A stretch of 64,000 nt of DNA, taken from the NCBI RefSeq assembly GCF_012911005.2, contig NZ_WTVS01000290.1:1-64000 (forward strand). Direction: 5' to 3'. This DNA is from Aromatoleum toluolicum. Its GTDB lineage: Bacteria; Pseudomonadota; Gammaproteobacteria; Burkholderiales; Rhodocyclaceae. This document shows positions 14,625 through 23,589 of this stretch, piece after piece (the stretch's first letter is position 1; every line of letters begins with the position of its first letter). The notes under the pieces are model-generated. The model was not told the origin of the DNA. It was given only the letters and a program-made list of their open reading frames with translations, and searched no databases. The position numbers and the translations under genes are program-made.

Positions 14625-17600
14625 TTACTTGCTGCCGTTGTTGATCTGAACCGAGGCGGCCGTTTCCCGCTTCATGTTGTCGTTCAGCTTTTCGCCGTCT
14701 GCCGTACCGTCGCCGCCAGTCAGCTTGTCCCAAGCCTTCTGAACGGTGTCCTTGCCGTCGCGGATCATGTTGTCCTCGTTGACGGCTGCGGGATTGGCCC
14801 GCCCAGCGCCTACAGCCTTGTCCGGGCTGGCCCAGGCATTCACGTTCTCGTCCAAGGCCCCAGCACGCGCCGGGATGCTGCCCTTGTTCTTCGGGTCGAG
14901 CTGGCCCTGTACGTCCCCTCTGGATTCCGCAATGATCGGAGGCGCAGAGGTATCGACCTTGAGCGGAGCGGTTCCGCCGTAGCCGGTCTGTGCCACCTTC
15001 TTCTTGTGGACGCCCTGGATGTCCTGCGGGATGCCGGCGCGATCCTTGGCGGATTGCTTCTCCAGCTCGCCCTTCGTGGTCGGCAGTTTTTCGCCTGCGA
15101 AAGTCTGCTGCGGCATGGTGGTAGCTTGTTGAACCATGCCCTTCTCGCTCACGTAGTCCTGCACCATGTCCATGATCCGGTCTTCGGATTGGTTGGCGAA
15201 ACGCATGGCGGTCATGCCATTGCGCGCGGCCACCTTCTCGAACAGATACGGATCGGCCATCAGATCCTTGTGAGTCGTGAAGCTGTTGCTGTCGCTACGG
15301 TTGGCGCGGTCGCCAGTACCGAACTCACGGCGGTCAGAGACATCACGCACGCGGGAAACTTCATCCACGTTTGTGAGGGCTGCATCGCGGCCGTGGCGGT
15401 CGTTTTGGGCCGATTGGTTGCCCGTCCCGGCCTGCTCGGTTCGTGAGCCGCGTTCAGCAAACGTGCGCTCGGTGCGCGCGGCTTCCTGGTTGCCATGAAC
15501 CGTATCCACGCCCCGATCCCGGCCGTGCTCGGCCGTGTAGGTCTTCGCGCCGTTGTACCCCAGGCCCGCGTTGATGAGGCCGCCCGAAGGCTGGGCACCA
15601 CCCTTGCCGCCCCGGTAGTTCTTCAGAGCTTGGTCGATCTGTTGCTGGTTCGCGCCGCCCTGCTTCATGGCGTCGGCAATGCGCTTTTCCTCGCGCGGAT
15701 CAGGCGCACCGCCTGCACCGCCAGCACCAGGCGCACCGCCGCCGTTGGGGTTCCCACGGCCAACACCCAAATTCATGTGGAGCTGGTCATTGGCACCGGC
15801 CGCCGTGCGGAAGTGCGAACCCTCACGGAAGTTGCGATCCAAGTTCTGGCCGGTTGAGTGCTGGCCACCATACCCACCCTCGCTCCCGCGAGCCGCCACC
15901 ACACCCGTATTCTGATATTGACCACGGGTTGTATCGTGCCCCTTCACGTCCGTGAGGCTGGAGCTGTCGCCGTGCCGGCGCGCCAGTTGATCCCCGGTCG
16001 ATGTGATGTCGGTACGATGCGCTTCCTGGTTGCGGCCGGCTTCCAGTCGGTGATCCATGTTCATCTGCGTCAGCATCCGGTTTTGGAGCTGTTGCAAGGC
16101 AACCGCGCCGTTCGCGGCCATCGTGGCCGTCGAGCCATTGCCCCGACCGATGGTTGCCCCGCCGCCTTGCAGGCCGATGTTGCTGTCGTACTTGTTCATC
16201 GAGGTCGTGTTGACCGATGCGGTATCAAGTCCAGCTTGGCCCATGCTGACATTGCCGCTGGCATTGCTTGCGCCCACCGCCGCCCCGGCAGAGGCAAAGC
16301 CGGTCATCATCCGGTCGGCAACACCCATGAAACCGCCCTGCCCCAGCTTGATGATGGCCCCGGCGATGAATGGCACCAGGACAACCATGTAGCCGATGGC
16401 CGCCTGCTCGTTGGTCAGCGTGGCGTCGAAAGCATCGGTGAGCTGGAACGGCACACCGGCCGCCAGCTCCAGCGCGCGCGCCTTGTAGCGCAAGTGCATG
16501 AGCGACAGGTGGTTGATGACGGCAAACAAGATTGGCCACAGGCCGATCCAGGCCAGCGACATCATGTAGCCCGCAATGATCTTCTTTGCCCCCTCGGTCG
16601 AGCTGACAACCATCAGCACCACAACAACCGGGAACAGACCGTAGATGATTGCCTCGATCCAGTTGCGCATGTGGGGCAGCGTCTCTTGCGCCAGCAGGCT
16701 CAAGGTGCTGTTGGAGCCGTCCGCTTGCCGCGCCGCTTGGGCAGCGCCGGCCAGGGCATTAACCTCGGCCACCCGCGCAGGATCGTTCAGCAGCGCCGGC
16801 AGCTCGGTGCCGGCCTCCTTCCAGATGTTGTTGAACATCGCCTGCTTCATCGCGTCTGAGGCGTTGCTGGAGTTGTTCAGAATCCAGTCGTAGGACGTGC
16901 CCACCGTCGAAACGAACATGCTGGTAGCGATAGCATCACTGCTTGCCCGCGTGAAAGCCTGCTTGCCGTAGAAGGCTTGGCCAGCCGTTACCGCGTCGTT
17001 GACCTTCTCCTTCAGGATGGCCGCAACATTGGTGCAGGTATCGGTGGTAGGCGCATTCGTCAGGGTGTTGTAGGTGACGAAGCGGGCTGGACTCGTGTTG
17101 TTGAAAATCACGTTCCAGGTATCGGTGCCGCCCACAATCTGCTGCGGGGTGATTTCACCGTCTTTCACGTCGTACAGCGTGCATTCCTTGATGAACTGCA
17201 TCAGGTCGGAGCGCAAGCTGGGGTCGCGGATCGTCGCGTTATTGACTTGTTTCAGGATGCGGTGCCCGAAGCCCACATCCCCTTTTTGCAGGCCCAGGTC
17301 TTCAGGGACACCGAAGACCGTTTCATAGGTGTTGGTCAGCGCGCCGAACACCAGATTGGTCGTCTGCGCAGTGACGGCCAGGGCAAAGGGCACGTTATCA
17401 ACCACGCGCGGCGGCTCCAGCCCTGTCTTGTCTGTCAAGGCAACGCGCGCGATCGGCAGATTGAGCACGGTCACAAAGGCCAGGGCGTGGATAAACCACT
17501 TCGCCATTTCGAGCTGCTTGTTCATGTAGCCGAACATGCCGATTGCGATGGCGAACAGGAAAACCAGCTTCAGCAAGCCAGCGAAGCCAGCGCCGGCCAT

Positions 17601-17672
17601 CATCGAGGCCACGGCGTTGAAGACGTAGTAGAGCGTTTCTACGTTCCAGTAGGTTTGAATTTCGATGTCCAC
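14625..17672 (-). CDS. TraG, F-type mating-pair stabilisation/pilus assembly protein
   Basis: A 1015-residue protein. Residues 1-470 form the membrane TraG N-terminal domain: helices at about 20-50, 57-75, 330-350, 362-390 and 415-445. The remaining 540 residues are hydrophilic, low in complexity and rich in Gly, Asn, Asp and Arg, as in the periplasmic/TraG* part. F TraG is 938 residues, so length is normal. In F-like systems it acts in pilus assembly and in stabilising mating pairs. It is the last gene of the transfer operon, before the terminator. Confidence 0.93.
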   Translation of the reverse strand: MDIEIQTYWNVETLYYVFNAVASMMAGAGFAGLLKLVFLFAIAIGMFGYMNKQLEMAKWFIHALAFVTVLNLPIARVALTDKTGLEPPRVVDNVPFALAVTAQTTNLVFGALTNTYETVFGVPEDLGLQKGDVGFGHRILKQVNNATIRDPSLRSDLMQFIKECTLYDVKDGEITPQQIVGGTDTWNVIFNNTSPARFVTYNTLTNAPTTDTCTNVAAILKEKVNDAVTAGQAFYGKQAFTRASSDAIATSMFVSTVGTSYDWILNNSSNASDAMKQAMFNNIWKEAGTELPALLNDPARVAEVNALAGAAQAARQADGSNSTLSLLAQETLPHMRNWIEAIIYGLFPVVVVLMVVSSTEGAKKIIAGYMMSLAWIGLWPILFAVINHLSLMHLRYKARALELAAGVPFQLTDAFDATLTNEQAAIGYMVVLVPFIAGAIIKLGQGGFMGVADRMMTGFASAGAAVGASNASGNVSMGQAGLDTASVNTTSMNKYDSNIGLQGGGATIGRGNGSTATMAANGAVALQQLQNRMLTQMNMDHRLEAGRNQEAHRTDITSTGDQLARRHGDSSSLTDVKGHDTTRGQYQNTGVVAARGSEGGYGGQHSTGQNLDRNFREGSHFRTAAGANDQLHMNLGVGRGNPNGGGAPGAGGAGGAPDPREEKRIADAMKQGGANQQQIDQALKNYRGGKGGAQPSGGLINAGLGYNGAKTYTAEHGRDRGVDTVHGNQEAARTERTFAERGSRTEQAGTGNQSAQNDRHGRDAALTNVDEVSRVRDVSDRREFGTGDRANRSDSNSFTTHKDLMADPYLFEKVAARNGMTAMRFANQSEDRIMDMVQDYVSEKGMVQQATTMPQQTFAGEKLPTTKGELEKQSAKDRAGIPQDIQGVHKKKVAQTGYGGTAPLKVDTSAPPIIAESRGDVQGQLDPKNKGSIPARAGALDENVNAWASPDKAVGAGRANPAAVNEDNMIRDGKDTVQKAWDKLTGGDGTADGEKLNDNMKRETAASVQINNGSK
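15089..15102. repeat. Dispersed palindrome, site 5 (variant centre)
   Basis: TTTCGCCTGCGAAA, a degenerate member of the dispersed family inside traG; the centre differs but the TTTCG/CGAAA arms are kept. The reading frame is TFAGEK. Confidence 0.7.
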
Positions 17673-17683
17673 GGCATCCCCCC

Positions 17684-19090
17684 TTAGCGCAGGCTCTTGC
17701 CGAAGGCGAGCGAGTTACGCAGCGTCTGCGACAGGTTGGCATTCAGCGCACGCTCCATGTACTGCACCTCCTGGGCGATGTTGTAGGTGCTGATGGTCTG
17801 CGAGTAGGCAGTGGCCAGCACCTGCTTTGCCGCGCGCGAAATTTCCTCCAGCTCGGGCTTCATCTTGCCCAGCTCGGCGGCCTGGGTGGCATCGGCTGCG
17901 GCAGAGAACTTCGCCATCGCGCCGCGCAGGTCGGTGACGGCACGCTGGATGTAAACCTCGGCGTATTTGGCGGCGATCAGCTCCTGGTAGCGGCCAATCA
18001 GCGCGTCGGCCATCGAGGTGTTGTTGAGGGTTGTCGTCACGGCCAGCATCTTGTAGATGGGCAGATCGGTTGCGTTCAGGAAGCCGATGGTGGCCGCCAT
18101 GTCGTCGTGAGCTGAACGGTTGGCGATCTTGTCGGAGATTTTTTCCATCTTCTCCCGCACCATCGTCTTGAAGCTCTTGGTGGTCACTTCATCCTCGGTC
18201 GGACTCAAGCAGCCGTCCGCGCTGGTGGTGTCGCAACGCCAGATCGGCACCGTGATGGTGTCGGAGGTGGTACGCGCACCCACCAGGGCCTCCACCGTGA
18301 TTTCCTTGCGCAGCAGCGGGATAGGCAGTTGCGGGGTGTCGCCGGTCGGGAAAATCATGCTGCCGATCATCGACATCAGGATCATGCGTTGCTCGTCGGT
18401 GACGCCATCGAGCTTCTTGAGCGCCTTCCAAACCACGTTGCCGGTCGGGAGCTGGTCTTTCGCCTCGGGTCGCGCGCTGGCCGCCGAGTTCACCGTCTGG
18501 TTGGCCCGGCTTTCGCTGTTCATCACGTTCGTCCAAGCGTCGGTGATGTTCTCGAAAATGTTGGTGTCCACACCGAAGTTCTTAGCCGCGTTTTGCTTGC
18601 CGCGCGTCCAGGTGTCGGGCACGGCCGCATTGACGATCCCCTTGGCCGCCTCGCAGGAATCCATGTTGAGACGATTGGCAGCTTGCGCCGTGGCTTGCAG
18701 GGCCTGCATCACGTTGTCGCAGGTCGGGCACAGGTTCTGAATGGCCAGCTTGAAGCCGTAGCCCAGGGCATTCGAGCCAATGTTGCGCAGCATGGCCACG
18801 AACTGCTCTTTGTTGATGAACGAGAAGCCGCCCGCGAACAGGTCAATGCCGCCGCACCCAGCGTTCCAGCTCGGCGGCGTCACCGTCGCCAGTTGGTAGG
18901 TGCGCTTGGGCATCCGCATGAACAGACTGCCCCCGGTGTAGAGGTTCATCGTCTGGCCTTGCAGCACGGCCGGGTTGCTGACGTTGCCTTGAGCATTCAC
19001 GGAGTCGAAAAGCTCCTGCATGTTCATGGCGTAGGTAGAGGTGGTGAAAGCAAATGCCGTCACCAGCGCCGTTACTTTTTTCAGTAGCAT
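17684..19090 (-). CDS. TraH, F-type conjugal transfer pilus assembly protein
   Basis: A 468-residue protein with a signal peptide (MLLKKVTALVTAFAFTTSTYA) whose mature part starts MNMQELFDSVNAQGNVSNP, typical of TraH, followed by PPSWNAGCGGIDLFAGGFSF and LCPTCDNVM. The second half is coiled-coil-like. TraH is a periplasmic/outer-membrane-associated factor for pilus extension. The start at 19090 was chosen because of GGAG upstream and the signal peptide; it lies 10 bases after traF. Confidence 0.94.
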   Translation of the reverse strand: MLLKKVTALVTAFAFTTSTYAMNMQELFDSVNAQGNVSNPAVLQGQTMNLYTGGSLFMRMPKRTYQLATVTPPSWNAGCGGIDLFAGGFSFINKEQFVAMLRNIGSNALGYGFKLAIQNLCPTCDNVMQALQATAQAANRLNMDSCEAAKGIVNAAVPDTWTRGKQNAAKNFGVDTNIFENITDAWTNVMNSESRANQTVNSAASARPEAKDQLPTGNVVWKALKKLDGVTDEQRMILMSMIGSMIFPTGDTPQLPIPLLRKEITVEALVGARTTSDTITVPIWRCDTTSADGCLSPTEDEVTTKSFKTMVREKMEKISDKIANRSAHDDMAATIGFLNATDLPIYKMLAVTTTLNNTSMADALIGRYQELIAAKYAEVYIQRAVTDLRGAMAKFSAAADATQAAELGKMKPELEEISRAAKQVLATAYSQTISTYNIAQEVQYMERALNANLSQTLRNSLAFGKSLR

Positions 19091-19100
19091 GGGCAGCTCC

Positions 19101-19913
19101 TTAGAAGTTATCGCCGGGCTTGGTGCCGGTGAGGACAAAGATTCGATTGACGATTTCGGTTAGGGCCATCATTCCGAAGCCCACGGGCGCACGGTCGCCG
19201 GTCTGCTTTGAGCCAATGAACAGTGCCGGCACGCGCTCAATCCCCCAAGCCGCAGCTTGCGCGCGGCCGTCGCGGGGGTTCGGGAACTCGGGCAGGCCCA
19301 TGCCATCGACTGATACCGGCAGCACCTCGATGCCGTACTTGTCGGAAAGCATCTTCAGCGTCGGGGCCATTGCATGGCAGTACGGGCAGTCGCTACGGAA
19401 GAAGAAGATCAGCCCGTGCTCCTTGGCCAACATCTTCAGTTGCTGTTCCTCGTTCTGAATGCGGCCTTCGTCGTAAATCTTGATCGCGGAGTTATTGACC
19501 GGCCGCTTTTGCGCGTAGTCGAGGCTCGGGTTTTGCCAGACCACGCGCCGCCAGTTGTCAGCGAAGACAGCCCCCTTGTCCTGCGTCATCTGCCAAAGCT
19601 CCAGGTAGTCCTTCATGTTCTGGTCGGTGGGGTTCATCACCGCCACGTCTTCCCGGCGCTTCAGTTCTTGTCGCAGTTGCTCGGCGGTCTTGATGTCCTT
19701 CAGCTCGATGCGCTTTGGCTGGTCAGCCTTGCGGCTAGTCTGCTGCCGTGCCGGTGCCGGCGTCGGCTGCACAGGTTGCGGCTTGGCGTCTTCCATGTCG
19801 CAGTACCAGTTGGGCTTGTTCGCATCGCACTGCCAAACAGACGGGTAATCCAGTGACTGCGCATTGGCGTACCCGGACAGCAGGGCCAGCAGGAGAAGGC
19901 TTCGCTTCATCAT
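19101..19913 (-). CDS. TraF, F-type pilus assembly thioredoxin-like protein
   Basis: A 270-residue exported protein. A signal peptide (to about residue 18) is followed by a Pro/Lys-rich linker and a C-terminal thioredoxin-fold domain (about 165-260) with SDCPYCHAM. F plasmid TraF has lost its catalytic Cys, but here CPYC is intact, so this copy may be redox-active. It probably helps fold Cys-rich TraH, TraU and TraN with the DsbC encoded at 29561. Confidence 0.92.
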   Translation of the reverse strand: MMKRSLLLLALLSGYANAQSLDYPSVWQCDANKPNWYCDMEDAKPQPVQPTPAPARQQTSRKADQPKRIELKDIKTAEQLRQELKRREDVAVMNPTDQNMKDYLELWQMTQDKGAVFADNWRRVVWQNPSLDYAQKRPVNNSAIKIYDEGRIQNEEQQLKMLAKEHGLIFFFRSDCPYCHAMAPTLKMLSDKYGIEVLPVSVDGMGLPEFPNPRDGRAQAAAWGIERVPALFIGSKQTGDRAPVGFGMMALTEIVNRIFVLTGTKPGDNF

Positions 19914-19917
19914 TGGC

Positions 19918-20280
19918 TTACTCCACGGAAATTGGCGGGGTGCCGTCGAGGCAGTAGTTGAGCTGGGTCTTCAGGATCGCGTCGGTGCGGCCTTGTGGGG
20001 TATCCACGTCCTTCTTGGTGAACACCATTTCAAGGCGCTTGCAGTCGGCGCGGCTGAAAGACTTGATGACCTTCGCAGTCACCAGCAGCGGCCCGGTCGA
20101 GCGGAATTGGCGCGTGAAGTGCTCGGCCACCTCCCCTTCCATGACGCCGCTGGAGCTGCCGTTGCGGATCGCAGCGGCCAGCACGTCGTGTTGCCGGGTA
20201 TAGACGGTTGGCCCAGCGAGGCTTTCGCGCGCGAAAGTCGAGCAGGCCAGCAGAATGAGGGCGATAGAGAGAGTTTTCAT
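19918..20280 (-). CDS. Small exported transfer-operon protein
   Basis: A 120-residue protein with a signal peptide (MKTLSIALILLACSTFARES, cleavage probably after LAG). Two Cys in the mature part may pair. No family was recognised. It sits between traN and traF, where F has trbE and other small genes. The dispersed palindrome lies in the signal-peptide codons. The start overlaps the traN stop codon (ATGA). Confidence 0.65.
   Translation of the reverse strand: MKTLSIALILLACSTFARESLAGPTVYTRQHDVLAAAIRNGSSSGVMEGEVAEHFTRQFRSTGPLLVTAKVIKSFSRADCKRLEMVFTKKDVDTPQGRTDAILKTQLNYCLDGTPPISVE
20222..20237. repeat. Dispersed palindrome, site 6
   Basis: CTTTCGCGCGCGAAAG, encoding part of FARES in the signal peptide of a small exported protein, 44-59 nt after its start codon. 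Confidence 0.9.
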
Positions 20281-21521
20281 TGGTCGTAGTAGCTCTGAAC
20301 TTTTTTGTTGACGGTCTGCTGCACCCGGTTGCTCATGGTCGATGCCGGCACATCCTTGGGCACGATGTCCGCGATGAACTCGGACAGATCAATCCGGGAG
20401 AAATCGAGGGCCTGGAGCTGCGCCTGGTTGAAGCCGCCGCAGCTATTCATCGGCATCCCGAGTTGGGCGCGGCCTTGGCGGTTGATGATCTTGGCCAGCT
20501 TGGAGTTAAAGCAGCAGTGGCGTTCCTTCTTCTCCACGCAGACCTTGAGCACCTTCTTGCTGCAATACGTCTCAATATGGACGCACAGGTTTTGGCCGCG
20601 CTTCATGGCCATGACCTGCTCGGCCGAATCGCAGCTCAACCATTCCTGCACCAGCATGATTGCCACGGACAGGGCGAAGCTGTACGGGTCAAAACCGACG
20701 AACTGGAAGCCGTTGGCAAAGGTGAACTCAAAAGTGAAGCCATAGAACCCGAATTGCGGATTGAAGACACCATCACCCAAGCCGGAGGCCCAGCTATTCA
20801 TTGCGCCAAGTCCCTTATCTACAAGGGAGCTGTCGAGCTGGCCATACAGCGAGTCGTACATGTACTTGGAACCCAGCACGATGGATTCGCGGCCCGCTTC
20901 GCCTGCCGCCTTCATGCCGGCGCCCAGGAGCGCGTAATTGCTGAAGGCAGCGCCACCACCGGCTGACTTGCAGCAGCTCTTGAGCGTGGTGCCACCCAAG
21001 ACCTTGATGCTGCATTCCTCCATGTAGCCCTTGAAGATTTCGACCTTGTTCGGGTCGATGCCGTACACGCCGGCCTCGCGGGCGGCCTCCATCATCACGG
21101 CCGCTTGGCCAAAGTCCTTGTCGGGTGGCGCGCTGGTATCAAAGCACCCAGCCCCGCCGTTCTGGCAGAAGGCGCTTTGATCGCACACCGTTTTCTCGGT
21201 GTAGGTTTCAGGCTTGTCCGGGCAGTTGTATTTCTGCTCGTACATCACGCAGGTGCCGGAATCGTCGCGCTCCACGCATGACGATCCGATCTGAGAGCAC
21301 CCCTTGTCTCGCAGCGGCTGGCAGTCGTTGACCATGTTCTGGCTGCGGCATTGATAGGTGTCCTGGTATTCCCAGCATTCACGAAAGACGGACAGGCCCG
21401 ACACGTTGCGGGTCTGGTTGGGCGCGGTGCAAACCGTTCCCGTCTTCTGGCAGTCAGGCGCTGCGAAGGCGCTGAAGCTGGCGACAAAGGCCAATGCGGC
21501 AAGAATCTTCTTCATCATCAT
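20277..21521 (-). CDS. TraN C-terminal part, separately exported
   Basis: A 414-residue Cys-rich protein with its own signal peptide (MMMKKILAALAFVASFSAFA). The mature region holds many Cys in the TraN pattern: FRECWEYQDTYQC, CVERDDSGTCVMYEQ, CSIKVLGGTTLKSCCKS, and near the end KERHCCFNSKLAKIINRQGR. This corresponds to the C-terminal half of F-type TraN, the outer-membrane adhesin for mating-pair stabilisation. The N-terminal half is encoded by the upstream gene. The ATG overlaps that gene's stop codon (ATGA). Confidence 0.88.
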   Translation of the reverse strand: MMMKKILAALAFVASFSAFAAPDCQKTGTVCTAPNQTRNVSGLSVFRECWEYQDTYQCRSQNMVNDCQPLRDKGCSQIGSSCVERDDSGTCVMYEQKYNCPDKPETYTEKTVCDQSAFCQNGGAGCFDTSAPPDKDFGQAAVMMEAAREAGVYGIDPNKVEIFKGYMEECSIKVLGGTTLKSCCKSAGGGAAFSNYALLGAGMKAAGEAGRESIVLGSKYMYDSLYGQLDSSLVDKGLGAMNSWASGLGDGVFNPQFGFYGFTFEFTFANGFQFVGFDPYSFALSVAIMLVQEWLSCDSAEQVMAMKRGQNLCVHIETYCSKKVLKVCVEKKERHCCFNSKLAKIINRQGRAQLGMPMNSCGGFNQAQLQALDFSRIDLSEFIADIVPKDVPASTMSNRVQQTVNKKVQSYYDQ

Positions 21522-22816
21522 TGAGCCCTCTGTTCCAGGGGAGCGCACTGGCTGTTGTCCCATTGGTCATAGCAGTTGCGCGGGCACAGTTGGCGCGTCG
21601 TGAGCTGGATCGCCCCTTCCCCGCCGCCCGCAACAATCGTCCGCATGAAGATCGTGTTGGAGCCGTTCTTGAGGTAGGGCTTCACGTCGATGTTCAAGCC
21701 GAAGTTCCAGCTCGTCGAAAGCTCCGGGCCGCTGAAGCAGGTGGCGCAGTACTGAACCATGCCGGTGCGGTAGTCGCTGGTTGTGCAATTCCAGCCGCCG
21801 CCCACGGCCGTGCAGGATTGGTAGGAGACGGCATTACCGCCACCGCCGCCGCCCCACCAACCGCCGCCGCCCGTATCGGAGCACTGCCAGCCACTGCCCC
21901 AATCGTCCCAAGTCTGCGTGCATGAGCGCGTGCTGGAGGACTCGAAGACCGGAGGCGGCGAATAGATTTCGAGGCGGTCGCCACCACGCGGGCCGACATA
22001 GACGAGGTTGCCGTTCACCTTGACCATCAGCCAGTCGTCAAACGCGGCACGGGTCAGGGCGAAACGGGTAATCAGCCCCACGTCACGGATGTCGAAAGTG
22101 AGGTTGCGGTCGTACACCGCACCCCAGCCGCCCCAATAGTTGTCCGCGATGGTGCCGAACTGGAGGATGTAGTTGCCGGCCCCGTCCGGGGTGAAGCTGG
22201 TGGCCATGTCGCCGGCCCAGCTATTCGGGACAATGCCGCCCTGGTCGCAGCCGTCGCGTTCTGGATCGCACGCCACCTTGAGCACGCGCTTGCAGGACAG
22301 GTTTTCCAGCGTCTGCGTTTCCGTGCAAGTCTCGGTGATGTAGGTCGCCGGGTTTTTCACGCGCTCCACGCGGCATTGCTGCGTCGAAGCGCCGGGGATG
22401 CTGCCGGGGTTGTTGATGACGCCTTTGGAGCCGGTCAGGATCGGGTCGGTCTGCTTGTCGATGGTGAACTTCGGCCGCTGCGTCGGGTTCTTGCTCATGA
22501 AGTTCACCGCGTCGCATTCCTGCTGCTGGAAGGCATTGGGGGCCTTGTACGTCTCGCACTGAATCTGCTTGTTCGTGCCCGCCCCGCCGATGAGGTTGCG
22601 CCCCTCCTGGAAGTTTGCCGTCTCCGGTGCCGTGGTGCTGTAGTACGGCAGCACGTTGGAGCCAGTTGCCCCATTGATCTTGCCCCCCACCACACCTTTG
22701 CCCGTGTTGGCGAAGTCCTTGCCGGCATTGAAGGCGTCGGCCGGCGTCGTGATGGTTTGTGCGCTGGCTACGCCCACAGCGGCCAGCATCGCGGCGATGG
22801 AAAGGACGCGCTTCAT
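21518..22816 (-). CDS. TraN N-terminal part, separately exported
   Basis: A 432-residue protein with a signal peptide (MKRVLSIAAMLAAVGVASA). It shows the TraN amino-terminal pattern: AFNAGKDFANTG near the start, then TYITETCTETQTLENLSCKR, a beta-rich segment with FDDWLMVKVNGNLVYVGP, and a Gly/Trp-rich loop. It ends with a Cys-rich stretch where normal TraN proteins continue into the half encoded at 20277-21521. Two signal peptides and a tight ATGA overlap argue for a natural two-subunit TraN rather than a recent frameshift. Confidence 0.88.
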   Translation of the reverse strand: MKRVLSIAAMLAAVGVASAQTITTPADAFNAGKDFANTGKGVVGGKINGATGSNVLPYYSTTAPETANFQEGRNLIGGAGTNKQIQCETYKAPNAFQQQECDAVNFMSKNPTQRPKFTIDKQTDPILTGSKGVINNPGSIPGASTQQCRVERVKNPATYITETCTETQTLENLSCKRVLKVACDPERDGCDQGGIVPNSWAGDMATSFTPDGAGNYILQFGTIADNYWGGWGAVYDRNLTFDIRDVGLITRFALTRAAFDDWLMVKVNGNLVYVGPRGGDRLEIYSPPPVFESSSTRSCTQTWDDWGSGWQCSDTGGGGWWGGGGGGNAVSYQSCTAVGGGWNCTTSDYRTGMVQYCATCFSGPELSTSWNFGLNIDVKPYLKNGSNTIFMRTIVAGGGEGAIQLTTRQLCPRNCYDQWDNSQCAPLEQRAQ

Positions 22817-23589
22817 TGGTTCCCCCTGATCTGGCGAAGGTAGCGAGACGCCACGGCTTCAAACTGCGGCGCGCGGCGCACAATCTCGTCCAGGGCGTAG
22901 TCCAGCGAAACGTCACCGGCCACTGCCACAAAGTTGTCAGGGAGGGCGCAGCCCTCGTTGTCCACTTGGTCGATGGTTGCGGCCTTGGCCAGCACCATCG
23001 TGGGAACAGCCTTGACCTTGTACTTGGTGAAGGCGTTGGGGTTCACCAGGACGTTGCCGCCCTGCTCTCCCAGCTCCTTGATGGCCAGCGCCGTATCCTT
23101 CAGCGAGTTGTTCTTGAAACCGCGCAGCACCACAGAAGCCCCCACCCGGTTGGCTTGGCTGACGATCCGCTTGAGTGATTCGGCCGGCATCGTGAAGCTG
23201 GCGAAAATCATCAGGTCATCCATCTTGCGGGCCTGGGCCTTTTGCTCGTATTGCTTGGCCAGCGCCTCGATGTCGATCCCGGCGCGCTCCGGCGTCGGCA
23301 CGTTGGGGAACACGTTGGCGGCGTTCTTGGTCGCGGGGTTGTTTGGATCGAACATCTGCTTGCGCTCACGATCTACGCGGCGCATTTCCCGGTCGATGTC
23401 GGCCGAGTTGGGCATAGCGCCCTTCTTGGCCTTCGAGGCGGGGTTGTTCGGGTCAAACATCTGCTTGCGCTCAAGCTCGATGCGTTGGCGTTCTTGGTCG
23501 AGCTGGGATGCGGTCGGCGTGCTCTGCGCCACGCTTTCGCGGGCGAAAGCGGCCAGCAGCATCAGCCCGATGACAGTTTTCTTGTTCAT
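22813..23589 (-). CDS. TrbC, F-type pilin assembly protein
   Basis: A 258-residue protein with a signal peptide. An N-terminal repeat, ERKQMFDPNNPA, occurs twice about 38 residues apart. The C-terminal TrbC domain (about 120-255) has MIFASFTMPAESLKRIVSQA, VGASVVLRGF, VPTMVLA and GDVSLDYALDEI, as in F-type TrbC. The start at 23589 overlaps the traU stop (TGATG). It works with TraW in pilus assembly. Confidence 0.92.
   Translation of the reverse strand: MNKKTVIGLMLLAAFARESVAQSTPTASQLDQERQRIELERKQMFDPNNPASKAKKGAMPNSADIDREMRRVDRERKQMFDPNNPATKNAANVFPNVPTPERAGIDIEALAKQYEQKAQARKMDDLMIFASFTMPAESLKRIVSQANRVGASVVLRGFKNNSLKDTALAIKELGEQGGNVLVNPNAFTKYKVKAVPTMVLAKAATIDQVDNEGCALPDNFVAVAGDVSLDYALDEIVRRAPQFEAVASRYLRQIRGNQ
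23533..23550. repeat. Dispersed palindrome, site 7 (one centre mismatch)
   Basis: GCTTTCGCGGGCGAAAGC in the trbC signal-peptide codons (AAFARESVAQ), 40-57 nt after the start codon. Confidence 0.85.

Noticed and set aside
20277..22816. Split TraN as a sequencing frameshift
   Set aside because: The second half begins with a full signal peptide and an overlapping start codon, which a frameshift would not produce.
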